DNA of 5,496 nucleotides from positions 1-5,496 of the forward strand of contig CANIAV010000071.1 in NCBI GenBank assembly GCA_947465365.1, read 5' to 3'. Origin of the DNA: Actinomycetota bacterium. GTDB taxonomy: Bacteria; Actinomycetota; Actinomycetes; Nanopelagicales; Nanopelagicaceae. The notes beneath the pieces were generated by a model. It saw nothing but the letters and a program-made list of their open reading frames with translations, did no database searches and was not told where the DNA came from. The translations under genes and the position numbers were made by a program. Positions 1-5,496 of the stretch are shown here, in pieces; position 1 is the first letter of the stretch, and every line of letters begins with the position of its first letter.

Positions 1-146
1 AGGGCATCAATATTTACACGTGAGCCCGGTGCGATCTCGTGATCAAAGATCATCCGTTTGATCATCTCGTAAATTTCATCAGAGAGAACCGAGCGACGGG
101 GCGTGCGTTTTACCGGGCGAGCAGATGCGCTCTTCTTAGTTGGCAT
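1..146 (-). CDS. GntR-family transcriptional regulator, N-terminal part (cut by window edge)
   Basis: Only the first 48 residues are present; the gene runs off the window at base 1. After a basic N-terminal stretch (residues 4-18, with KK, KR and RR pairs), residues 21-48 read LSDEIYEMIKRMIFDHEI followed by APGSRVNIDA. This is the opening of a GntR winged-helix domain (first helix, then the PGSR/PGxxL turn). The pattern is typical of the FadR/FCD branch, whose members bind sugar acids or other carboxylates through a C-terminal domain, but that domain is outside the window, so the subfamily is inferred. The ATG at 144-146 has a good ribosome binding site, GGGGTGAG, just upstream on the minus strand. 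It is the fourth gene of the leftward operon, 30 bases after the SDR gene, which suggests a local, self-regulated regulator responding to a pathway intermediate. Its likely targets are the repeats at 3337-3412. Confidence 0.85.
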   Translation of the reverse strand, partial: MPTKKSASARPVKRTPRRSVLSDEIYEMIKRMIFDHEIAPGSRVNIDA

Positions 147-176
147 TACTCACCCCGATTGAAGTTAGATCTTGCT

Positions 177-926
177 TTACTTGCGAAGGCGTAATCCTTG
201 CATACCGCCATCGACACTGAGAACAATGCCCGTGGTTGATGCCTGACGTGGGCTCGCTAAATACAAGATTGCGCTGGCAACTTCATCTGCGCTAACTAAT
301 CGTCCCATTGGTTGGCGCGCTTCTAGCGCTGCACGTTCGGCAGCGGGATCGGCTGCTTGTGAAAGAAGTCGAGCAACCCATGGCGTATCTGCAGTTCCTG
401 GAGCAACGCAGTTAACGCGCACCTTATCTGGGATGCCATCTGCTGCCATCGCCAAGGTAAGTGATAAGACCGCGCCCTTGCTTGCACTGTAGACGGCGCG
501 TTGGGGCAGCCCAGCAGTTGCAGCGATTGAGCAAGTATTAACAATGGATGCGAACTTGCTCTTCTTTAGCATCGGCATCGCAGCTGCGCTAACGCGACCC
601 ATGCCAAAGACATTTACGCCAAATACTTTCTGCCATTCTTCTTCTTTGACATCGGTAATTGCACCAATTGCTCCAACGCCTGCGTTATTGGCAAGCACAT
701 CAATTACATCTGTGTGCTTGGCGATCTCGGCAAAGGCTGCGGCAACTTTCGATGGATCAGAGACATCACACGGTATGAAGGTTGCGTACTTAGACATTTC
801 GCCTTCATTTAAATCAAGGCCAAGGACTTTGGCCCCAGATTCCGAGAGTAATTTCGCCACGGCTAAGCCAATACCTGAACCTGCTCCGGTGACGACGGCA
901 GTGAGACCTTTAAATTCAGTACTCAT
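177..926 (-). CDS. SDR-family NAD(P)-dependent dehydrogenase, probable 2-keto-3-deoxy-L-fuconate dehydrogenase
   Basis: A complete 249-residue classical short-chain dehydrogenase, normal length for the family. Visible motifs: the cofactor glycine motif TGAGSGIG at 13-20; an acidic residue D38 at the end of the second strand (GLDLN), which favours NAD over NADP; D54 of CDV; NNAG at 80-83; catalytic N105, S133, Y146 and K150 (YSASK); the VAPG turn at 174-177; and a C-terminal VDGGMQGLRLRK. The start ATG is 2 bases after the L-fuconate dehydratase stop, with GGAG inside the end of that gene as ribosome binding site, so the two are almost certainly co-translated. By context it oxidises either 2-keto-3-deoxy-L-fuconate at C4 (the step after FucD) or L-fucose at C1. 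I favour the first because of its place directly after the dehydratase and the TPWVARLL and GMQGLRLR segments, which I associate from memory with SDRs encoded beside fuconate dehydratases. The family is certain; the substrate is inferred. Confidence 0.9.
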   Translation of the reverse strand: MSTEFKGLTAVVTGAGSGIGLAVAKLLSESGAKVLGLDLNEGEMSKYATFIPCDVSDPSKVAAAFAEIAKHTDVIDVLANNAGVGAIGAITDVKEEEWQKVFGVNVFGMGRVSAAAMPMLKKSKFASIVNTCSIAATAGLPQRAVYSASKGAVLSLTLAMAADGIPDKVRVNCVAPGTADTPWVARLLSQAADPAAERAALEARQPMGRLVSADEVASAILYLASPRQASTTGIVLSVDGGMQGLRLRK

Positions 927-928
927 GC

Positions 929-2227
929 TTATGCTCCATTCTTCCAGTACGAACCTGATGGGAATTGGTACTTATCGATACTTGCTTGATGCATTTGCGC
1001 GCCCGCACCTGGTTGAAGCGGGGCCATATAACTGCCGTTCTGTATATCTGTTGGAACTACAAAGTGTTCGTGCAAGTGATCAACAAATTCAACGATTCGG
1101 CCTGGATGATGGCCGGTAACTGCAACAGCATCAAACATTGCCAAGTGTTGCACCATCTCACAGAGACCAACGCCGCCGGCATGCGGACAAACTGGCACTG
1201 AATATTTTGCAGCCATCAAGATATTTGCGATGTTCTCATTAACACCGGCAACTCGTGTGGCATCGATCTGCATCACCGAGAAACCTTTGCTCTGTAGCAA
1301 TTGTTTAAAGATGATTCGAGATCCTGCCATTTCACCGGTTGCAACCGCTGTAGGGGCAACCCCTGCGGCAATTTTTGCGTGTCCAACCACATCAGTTGGT
1401 GAAGTTGGCTCTTCAATCCAACGCAGTTTAAATTCTTTTAACTCATTGATCCAAGTAATTGCTTCATCAACATCCCAAACTTGATTGGCATCGATCGCAA
1501 TTGAAAAATCTGGGCCAACTAGTTCGCGCACTTTCCGCAGGCGGCGCTTGTCATCTTCTAGAGATTTACCACATTTATATTTAAGTAAGGTAAAACCTTG
1601 ATCCATTGCTTCTTGGGTCAACTTAAGCATCTTCTCGTCGGTATAGCCGAGCCAACCCGGGGAAGTGGTGTATGCCAAAACTCCTTGAGTACGCAGCTTG
1701 GCTTCATTAGAACTCTTGTAATCTAATTGGCGATTTAAGATATCTAGCGCTTGATTGCGATTTAGCGCATCGGTTATATAACGGAAATCAACGGCGTTGA
1801 CTACTTGTTCTGGTGTTAGATCAGATAACAACTTCCAGAGCGGAACTTTGCGCTCTTTTGCAAATAAATCCCAGAGCGCATTTAATACACCGCCTGCTCC
1901 CATATGGAAGACGCCGTAATCTGGACCTAACCAACGCAGTTGTGAATCACCAGATAGCTGACGAGCTATGTCGCCGATATTGTCGAAAGCATCGGCGGTA
2001 TCTAACCCAATTACTTTTTCGCCAAGTATTTCTAGCGCTTTGATCTGGACTTCATTGCCGCGTCCGATTGTGAAAATAAGCGAATCACCGTGTACATCAG
2101 AGTCAGTTTTGATGCGTAGGTAGGCCCCAGAATAATCTGGGTCTTGGTTCATCGCATCTGAACCATCGAGCATCTTTGACGTTGGGAAGCGAACGTCAAA
2201 GGTTTCGATACCGACGATTTTTGTCAT
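929..2227 (-). CDS. fucD: L-fuconate dehydratase (enolase superfamily)
   Basis: A 432-residue protein that dehydrates L-fuconate to 2-keto-3-deoxy-L-fuconate in the cytoplasm, using Mg2+. It matches the characterised Xanthomonas enzyme (about 440 residues) along its whole length as I recall it: the N-terminal capping segment VRFPTSKMLDGSDAMN at 12-27 with DPDYS just after, FTIGRGNEVQ at 52-61, DSQLRWLGP at 94-102, DFRY at 147-150, and AYTTSPGWLGY at 185-195. The barrel has the KxK base motif at K216/K218, metal ligands D246 (DAN), E272 (IEEP) and E299 (TGE), the dyad aspartate D322 (QIDATRVAGVNEN) and the acid/base histidine H349 (PHAGGVGLCE). The C-terminal EFVDHLHEHF at 380-389 is also characteristic. 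All catalytic residues are intact. The ATG at 2225-2227 overlaps the upstream stop codon by one base (TAATG), implying translational coupling; a weak GAGAAG lies upstream. Confidence 0.95.
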   Translation of the reverse strand: MTKIVGIETFDVRFPTSKMLDGSDAMNQDPDYSGAYLRIKTDSDVHGDSLIFTIGRGNEVQIKALEILGEKVIGLDTADAFDNIGDIARQLSGDSQLRWLGPDYGVFHMGAGGVLNALWDLFAKERKVPLWKLLSDLTPEQVVNAVDFRYITDALNRNQALDILNRQLDYKSSNEAKLRTQGVLAYTTSPGWLGYTDEKMLKLTQEAMDQGFTLLKYKCGKSLEDDKRRLRKVRELVGPDFSIAIDANQVWDVDEAITWINELKEFKLRWIEEPTSPTDVVGHAKIAAGVAPTAVATGEMAGSRIIFKQLLQSKGFSVMQIDATRVAGVNENIANILMAAKYSVPVCPHAGGVGLCEMVQHLAMFDAVAVTGHHPGRIVEFVDHLHEHFVVPTDIQNGSYMAPLQPGAGAQMHQASIDKYQFPSGSYWKNGA

Positions 2228-3312
2228 TACTTAACGTACTTCTCTAAGCCCTTAGGAATTCCATTTTCTTGCCAAAGTGACTCAAAGCCAACCCCAGGTG
2301 CAGTTGGCGCATGGACATGGCCATCGGCATGTACCAAGGCTTCGCGCTTAATTGGGTTGCCCCAAACCAGTGATTCATAAGCAGTTGTATTTTTAATTGC
2401 CATACATAGATGAGCGCTTTCCAGACCCATGCCGTGAACTTCTGCACGAAGGTGATATGCATCTGCTAAATGAGCAATACGCATCGCACCAGTAAATCCG
2501 CCCTTAAGGAATGTACTCGTGCGCAAGCTAGTGGCTACACCAGTTGCGACAAAGTCGCCGGCGTTCATATGTGATCCATCGGTTACTTCACCAAGCAATA
2601 ACGGCACGCGAACTCGCTCGCCCAACCATTTATATGCAGTAACGCTAAATTCGCGCATAGGCTCTTCATACCAAAGGTAATTTGCTTCATCTAAAGCATG
2701 GCCCAAATAAACGGCATCCTGTAAATCGAAAGCGGCAGAGCCGTCATACATTAGCTCCACATCAGGACCCACATGGGCACGAAGTGCTAAACACAGTTCA
2801 GCATCTCGCTTTGCGTTACCGAATGCATGCAACTTAATCATCGGATAACCAAGGGCAAGTGCTTGATCGGCAATATCTAGAAATTCGGCAATTGATGAGT
2901 AAGTAACAGTCGAGGCATATGCCGGAAGCTTGGTGCGATATCCACCAAGTAATTGGTGAACTGGCAAACCTGCTTGTTTGCCACCGATATCCCAAAGTGC
3001 GACATCTACTAAGTGAGTTAAGTTTGGAGCAAAGCGTTCGATGCGATCGAGTTCCCAAACGCGCTCCCATAAATGTTCGCGTTGCAGTGGATCTTGGCCG
3101 ATTAACTCTTTGCGAAAGCGGCGATCGACATAATCTTTGAGAATTACCCCGCGATTGGAAGAGGCAAAGCCAGTGATTCCGGCATCGGTTTCGATGACTA
3201 GCCAGCCACCCAAAGTTGAGCCATCGGAGCCAGGGACGCGATCGCGCCAGACAAAGGCAGGCGTAAAACCAGGGCGTTCCTCAAGGATTACCTCAACGTT
3301 GGTGATTTTCAT
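2227..3312 (-). CDS. Mandelate racemase/muconate lactonizing enzyme family dehydratase, substrate unknown
   Basis: A 361-residue enolase-superfamily protein, normal length for the mandelate racemase subgroup. The N-terminal capping domain starts MKITNVEVILEERPG and the (beta/alpha)7-beta barrel follows. Metal ligands are D190 (MYDGS), E216 (WYEEP) and E242 (LLGEV), evenly spaced by 26 residues. K160 and H162 form a KLH motif where many relatives have KxK, and H293 (AEVHGMG) fits the barrel-end acid/base histidine. By eye, the aspartate that usually pairs with this histidine is replaced by a serine near S266. The enzyme probably dehydrates a sugar acid or epimerises a carboxylate in the cytoplasm, but I cannot name the substrate; rhamnonate, galactonate or a second role in fuconate breakdown are all possible. 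It is the first gene of the leftward operon. I chose the ATG at 3310-3312 because AGGGCG precedes it and the typical N-terminus begins there. A TTG at 3346-3348 would add 12 residues but has no ribosome binding site. Confidence 0.88.
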   Translation of the reverse strand: MKITNVEVILEERPGFTPAFVWRDRVPGSDGSTLGGWLVIETDAGITGFASSNRGVILKDYVDRRFRKELIGQDPLQREHLWERVWELDRIERFAPNLTHLVDVALWDIGGKQAGLPVHQLLGGYRTKLPAYASTVTYSSIAEFLDIADQALALGYPMIKLHAFGNAKRDAELCLALRAHVGPDVELMYDGSAAFDLQDAVYLGHALDEANYLWYEEPMREFSVTAYKWLGERVRVPLLLGEVTDGSHMNAGDFVATGVATSLRTSTFLKGGFTGAMRIAHLADAYHLRAEVHGMGLESAHLCMAIKNTTAYESLVWGNPIKREALVHADGHVHAPTAPGVGFESLWQENGIPKGLEKYVK

Positions 3313-3336
3313 CTGCGCCCTGCTTCCCGAGCCTTG

Positions 3337-3356
3337 AAAAGATATCAAAAAGATAT
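3337..3356. repeat. Direct repeat AAAAGATAT, two copies 11 bases apart
   Basis: Exact 9-base copies of AAAAGATAT lie at 3337-3345 and 3348-3356. The 11-base period is one turn of the helix, so a protein bound at both would sit on the same face of the DNA. They fall in the probable 5' leader of the leftward operon, just downstream of its proposed start site. A second regulator site or part of an extended operator is possible. The tract is A-rich, so chance is a real alternative. Confidence 0.4.
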
Positions 3357-3361
3357 ATTGA

Positions 3362-3399
3362 AAATACTATACGAAATAGTATTTGCCCCCATAGTATTT
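3362..3399. promoter_or_regulatory. Candidate operator: three copies of AAATACTAT, two forming an inverted repeat
   Basis: A perfect inverted repeat has arms AAATACTAT (3362-3370) and ATAGTATTT (3376-3384) around the 5-base spacer ACGAA. A third copy, ATAGTATTT at 3391-3399, repeats the right arm 15 bases downstream, and both right-hand copies are followed by G. This arrangement fits a dimeric repressor with a main site and an extra half-site. It sits between the divergent operons and overlaps the proposed leftward -10 box, so binding should block transcription. The GntR regulator at the end of the leftward operon is the natural candidate to bind it; that link is inference. Confidence 0.65.
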
Positions 3400-3405
3400 G
3401 GTCAA
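3376..3405 (-). promoter_or_regulatory. Possible promoter of the leftward dehydratase-SDR-gntR operon
   Basis: On the minus strand, TTGACC (3405-3400) matches five of six bases of the -35 consensus. After an 18-base spacer, TACTAT (3381-3376) matches four of six bases of the -10 consensus. Transcription would start near 3369, leaving a leader of roughly 57 bases before the ATG at 3312. The -10 box is part of the inverted repeat, which would explain repression. The -10 match and long spacer are only moderate. No equally good promoter for the rightward gene was found by eye. Confidence 0.45.
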
Positions 3406-3412
3406 CTGGTCA
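3399..3412. promoter_or_regulatory. TGGTCA direct repeat, possible weak FadR-type half-sites
   Basis: TGGTCA occurs at 3399-3404 and 3407-3412. The second copy lies in AACTGGTCAGATC, which resembles the left half of the E. coli FadR operator (AACTGGTCnGACC from memory), but the right half is imperfect (GATCGG instead of GACCAG). Because a GntR-family gene is present this could be a regulator site, yet the AAATACTAT repeats beside it are stronger candidates. Low confidence. Confidence 0.25.
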
Positions 3413-3428
3413 GATCGGCAACTAGGAG

Positions 3429-3438
3429 CTGGCGCCAG
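3429..3438. repeat. 10-base perfect palindrome CTGGCGCCAG in the binding-protein leader
   Basis: CTGGCGCCAG reads the same on both strands and lies 6 bases before the ribosome binding site of the solute-binding protein gene. It is GC-rich compared with the AT-rich control region around it. It could be a small operator. Without a loop it forms only a very short hairpin, and a 10-base palindrome can arise by chance. Confidence 0.3.
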
Positions 3439-3444
3439 ACTCAT

Positions 3445-3460
3445 AAAGGGGGATACCTTG
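3445..3460 (+). promoter_or_regulatory. Strong ribosome binding site setting a TTG start
   Basis: AAAGGGGG at 3445-3452 is followed after 5 bases (ATACC) by TTG at 3458-3460. The reading frame stays open upstream to a TTG at 3398, but that stretch has no ribosome binding site and would bury the signal peptide behind 20 extra residues. Starting at 3458 gives a classical lysine-rich signal peptide at the very N-terminus, so this start is preferred. Confidence 0.85.
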
Positions 3461-4765
3461 AAGAAGAAGTACTCACTGATTGCAATCGCTGGTGCGTTTG
3501 CAATTGCAGGTACAACAGTGATGGCAATGCCTGCGCAAGCAGCTAAGCCTTCAATCACAATCTGGGTAGATGCGCCGCGTCTACCAGGTGCAAAGTTGTA
3601 TGCACAAATCATGAAGCCAACAGTTGATGTGAAGGTTGAACTTCACGCACAGGCAGATCTAGTACAGAAAGTTTCACTATTTAACCGCGTTAAAAAGGGT
3701 TGGCCAGATGTTGTATTCGGCCCACCAAATGACGTATCAGTTCTAGCAGATGCAAATAACGTATTGCAGCTAGACAAGTACGCTCCAGCTGGTTTCTGGG
3801 ATGATATGAAAGATGGAAACCAATGGTGTAAGGGTGCTGATGGACACTGGTACTGCGTAAAGAACGACCTTGCACAGGATGTTCTTTGGGTCAACACAAA
3901 GTTGATGAAGGAATTTGGTTACACAGTTCCTAAGACAATGGATGACTTCGCAAAGATCGGTGCAGACATTGCAAAGAACCACCCAGGTTATTCACTAGGC
4001 GCTCTTGGTTCACAGGGACTTTATTCAGGTTACCTATGGCCATCACAATGCCCAGTTAACCAAGCAACATCTTCAACAGCTGTAAAGATCGCTCCAAAGT
4101 CACCTAAGTGCACACGCGCAACAGCGCTTGTACAACCAATGATTGACTCCGGAGTTCTTTCAACTTCAGCTCCTTGGGATGCTGACTTCATCAAGGATTA
4201 CGGTCAGGCCGGCAAAGTCGTCATGACAATCGGACCATCATGGTTCGGTGAATTCGTAATCCGTCCAGCTTCATCATGGGCAGTTCCAGCAGGTCAGATC
4301 ACTGCTGCAGCAATGCCAATGTGGGCCGGCGAGAAGGTTAACTACTCAGGCGAATGGGGCGGCGGAATTTACACCGTATCTCCACACTCTAAGTATCCAA
4401 AGGAAGCTCTTGCTTTCGCAGTCTTCATGGTTCAAGACAAGCGTAACGTCGTAGATGTCGCGAACCCAGATGGCTCAAAGGGCGCTCCAACATTCCCAGC
4501 ATCGAAAAAGGGAAATGCACTTTGGAAGGCAAAGATCTCATCTGATAAGTACTACGCATCAGATCCATATCCAGCAATGTTGGAACAGTCATCAAAGATC
4601 TTCTCTGGTGAAAAGCCAGTTTCTTATGACACCAACGGCGCTCAAGAAGGAACCATGTCAAACGAGTTGAAGAAGACTAAGAATGCACAAGCTGCACTCG
4701 ATGCCTTTGCTACTTATGCTGGCAATCTTGCTAAGCAACTCGGATACAAGGTAACTACTAGCTGA
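3458..4765 (+). CDS. ABC transporter extracytoplasmic sugar-binding protein (family 1, maltose-binding type)
   Basis: A 435-residue secreted binding protein that would capture a sugar or oligosaccharide outside the membrane and hand it to the permease encoded next. The signal peptide MKKKYSLIAIAGAFAIAG continues to about residue 28, with a signal-peptidase-I-type site after A26-Q27-A28. The mature part opens with ITIWVDAPR (33-41), the usual first strand of family 1 binding proteins. PDVVFGPPND (83-92), LWVNTKLMKEFGYTVPKTMDDF (143-164, the typical hinge and helix segment) and the aromatic-rich region around 287-305 also fit. No cysteine follows the signal peptide, so it is not a lipoprotein. 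Four cysteines occur as close pairs, C124/C133 and C198/C218, and may form two disulfides. Its codons (CCA, TCA, ACA, GCA preferred) look more biased than those of the neighbours, as in a highly expressed gene. By context the ligand could be fucose or a fucose-containing glycan; this is inference. Confidence 0.93.
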   Translation: MKKKYSLIAIAGAFAIAGTTVMAMPAQAAKPSITIWVDAPRLPGAKLYAQIMKPTVDVKVELHAQADLVQKVSLFNRVKKGWPDVVFGPPNDVSVLADANNVLQLDKYAPAGFWDDMKDGNQWCKGADGHWYCVKNDLAQDVLWVNTKLMKEFGYTVPKTMDDFAKIGADIAKNHPGYSLGALGSQGLYSGYLWPSQCPVNQATSSTAVKIAPKSPKCTRATALVQPMIDSGVLSTSAPWDADFIKDYGQAGKVVMTIGPSWFGEFVIRPASSWAVPAGQITAAAMPMWAGEKVNYSGEWGGGIYTVSPHSKYPKEALAFAVFMVQDKRNVVDVANPDGSKGAPTFPASKKGNALWKAKISSDKYYASDPYPAMLEQSSKIFSGEKPVSYDTNGAQEGTMSNELKKTKNAQAALDAFATYAGNLAKQLGYKVTTS

Positions 4766-4804
4766 TAGAAGTAAAGCTCTACCAGTAATACCTTAAGAGG
4801 GATA

Positions 4805-4844
4805 AAGAACCAGGTTGGTCACTTAGGTGGCCAACCTGGTTCTT
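4805..4844 (+). terminator. Strong intercistronic hairpin between binding-protein and permease genes
   Basis: The left arm starts AAGAACCAGGTTGG at 4805 and the right arm ends CCAACCTGGTTCTT at 4844. The 14 outer pairs are perfect, and four more (one T-G wobble) close on the loop TTAG, giving an 18-base-pair stem. No clear T-run follows (ACCTAAATTAG), so it is at best a partial terminator. It more likely protects the 3' end of the binding-protein mRNA and lowers expression of the permease. It begins 40 bases after the stop codon. Confidence 0.75.
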
Positions 4845-4899
4845 ACCTAAATTAGTTGTAAATAGTTTTTAATAAGTTTTAAATAATTTGGGGGATTAG
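4845..4899 (+). promoter_or_regulatory. AT-rich leader of the permease gene with ribosome binding site
   Basis: Between the hairpin and the permease start lies a nearly pure A/T stretch with a loose repeat of about 10-11 bases (AATAGTTTTT, AATAAGTTTT, AAATAATTTG), then GGGGGA at 4890-4895, four bases before the ATG. An unstructured AT-rich leader would help translation start. TTGTAA (4856-4861) and TTAAAT (4879-4884), 17 bases apart, loosely resemble a promoter, but the start site would fall on the ribosome binding site, so I do not call one. Confidence 0.45.
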
Positions 4900-5496
4900 A
4901 TGGCCAAGAAGAAGCGAATCGGTAGCAGTTTTGCGATGTATGCGATGTTGGCACCGTATATGGCGCTACTTATCGTCTTTGGCATCGTTCCTATCATTAT
5001 GGCGATCAAGGAAGTTCCCGCACCATCTCGCGTTAACCAAGATGGCGGCTGGGATGCCTTTAAAATAGTTTTACAAGACTTTAGATTCTTGCCGGCGTTA
5101 AAACACGTACTCGGATTTATGGCTATATATGTGCCGATCACAACAATTTTCGTTATTGCAGTTGCTCTTATGCTTGATATGAATCCAAGTAAATGGAAGA
5201 AGTGGCTGCGTCTTGCATACATTGTGCCGGCTTCGATTTCAGGCGCTGTGGCAGTTCTTGTTTGGTATGTAATTTTCGCTCCAACACTTAGCCCAATTAA
5301 GCCAGTATTAAACGCCCTTGGTATTGAAAAGAGCGAAGAGATTTGGCAGACCAAGAATCTGACCTGGCTATTCGCAATTATGGCATTCTTCGTGGTAGCC
5401 GGTAACTGGATCCTGATCCAATACGGTTCGCTGCAATCACTTTCTCAAGAAATTATCGAAGCAGCCCGCATGGATGGTTGCTCTGCCTTCCAATTG
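4900..5496 (+). CDS. Sugar ABC transporter permease, MalF/UgpA type, N-terminal part (cut by window edge)
   Basis: The first 199 residues of an inner-membrane permease; the frame is open to the last base. The start MAKKKRIGSS is cytoplasmic and basic. Hydrophobic segments at about 11-36, 68-92, 104-127 and 155-175 fit the first membrane spans. The conserved family segment LAYIVPASISGAVAVLVWYVIFAP lies at about 105-128. Residues 187-193 read EAARMDG, the start of the EAA loop that contacts the ATPase. This belongs to the CUT1 carbohydrate uptake family, which normally has a second permease (MalG type) encoded next; that and the remaining C-terminus are outside the window. The ATG at 4900 is set by GGGGGA just upstream. 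It lies 134 bases after the binding-protein gene, with a hairpin between, and is presumably its transport partner. Confidence 0.92.
   Translation, partial: MAKKKRIGSSFAMYAMLAPYMALLIVFGIVPIIMAIKEVPAPSRVNQDGGWDAFKIVLQDFRFLPALKHVLGFMAIYVPITTIFVIAVALMLDMNPSKWKKWLRLAYIVPASISGAVAVLVWYVIFAPTLSPIKPVLNALGIEKSEEIWQTKNLTWLFAIMAFFVVAGNWILIQYGSLQSLSQEIIEAARMDGCSAFQL

Noticed and set aside
544..1119. 191-codon plus-strand open frame across the SDR and FucD genes
   Set aside because: It lies antisense to two well-supported genes with intact motifs, has no recognisable domain and spans their junction; it is a shadow frame.
3313..3348. TTG start adding 12 residues to the mandelate-racemase-type protein
   Set aside because: No ribosome binding site precedes it, and the family N-terminus begins at the ATG at 3310-3312, which has AGGGCG upstream.
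3354..3385. Rightward promoter candidates (TTGAAA at 3358, TATATT at 3354) for the binding-protein gene
   Set aside because: No pair of -35 and -10 boxes has both reasonable matches and a 16-18 base spacer, so the rightward promoter is left uncalled.
3398..3457. Upstream extension of the binding-protein frame to TTG at 3398
   Set aside because: It would put 20 non-hydrophobic residues before the signal peptide, and the strong AAAGGGGG site lies just before the TTG at 3458.
3367..3612. 81-codon minus-strand open frame covering the control region and signal-peptide coding part
   Set aside because: Its hydrophobic stretch is the antisense of the signal peptide; no start signal or domain supports it.
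4896..5354. 152-codon minus-strand open frame opposite the permease
   Set aside because: It is antisense to the membrane spans of a clear ABC permease and has no family resemblance.

Overview
The window holds six genes in two divergent blocks and looks like part of a sugar-acid catabolism and uptake locus. Four genes read leftward from a control region at about 3313-3457: a mandelate-racemase-type enolase-superfamily dehydratase (2227-3312), L-fuconate dehydratase (929-2227), an SDR dehydrogenase (177-926) and the N-terminus of a GntR-family regulator (cut at base 1). Two genes read rightward: an extracytoplasmic solute-binding protein (3458-4765) and a MalF-type ABC permease (4900 to beyond the window end).

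The leftward block is a tight operon. The first two genes overlap by one base (TAATG), the second and third are 2 bases apart, and the regulator follows after 30 bases. L-fuconate dehydratase is the one enzyme that can be named with high confidence. It places the locus in the non-phosphorylative L-fucose route: L-fucose to L-fuconate to 2-keto-3-deoxy-L-fuconate, then oxidation and cleavage. The SDR is most likely the 2-keto-3-deoxy-L-fuconate dehydrogenase, less likely the L-fucose dehydrogenase. The role of the second enolase-superfamily protein is open, and its active site has unusual features. The lactonase and the final hydrolase are not in this window.

The shared control region has three copies of a 9-base element (AAATACTAT or its complement), two of them forming a perfect inverted repeat that covers a plausible leftward -10 box. 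A separate 9-base direct repeat lies one helical turn apart in the leftward leader. These are candidate operators for the GntR regulator at the end of the operon. A strong hairpin separates the binding-protein gene from the permease gene, as often seen where a binding protein is made in excess over its membrane components.

Organism: moderate GC, very tight gene packing, GGGGG-type ribosome binding sites and a TTG start suggest a small streamlined bacterium. A low-to-moderate-GC actinobacterium of the freshwater Nanopelagicales (acI) type is my best guess, from general impression only. The binding protein lacks a lipobox, which is less usual for a monoderm and leaves the assignment uncertain.

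I see no mobile element, CRISPR array, tRNA or rRNA. The set looks like a recognisable catabolic locus with a few unusual details rather than a wholly new system.
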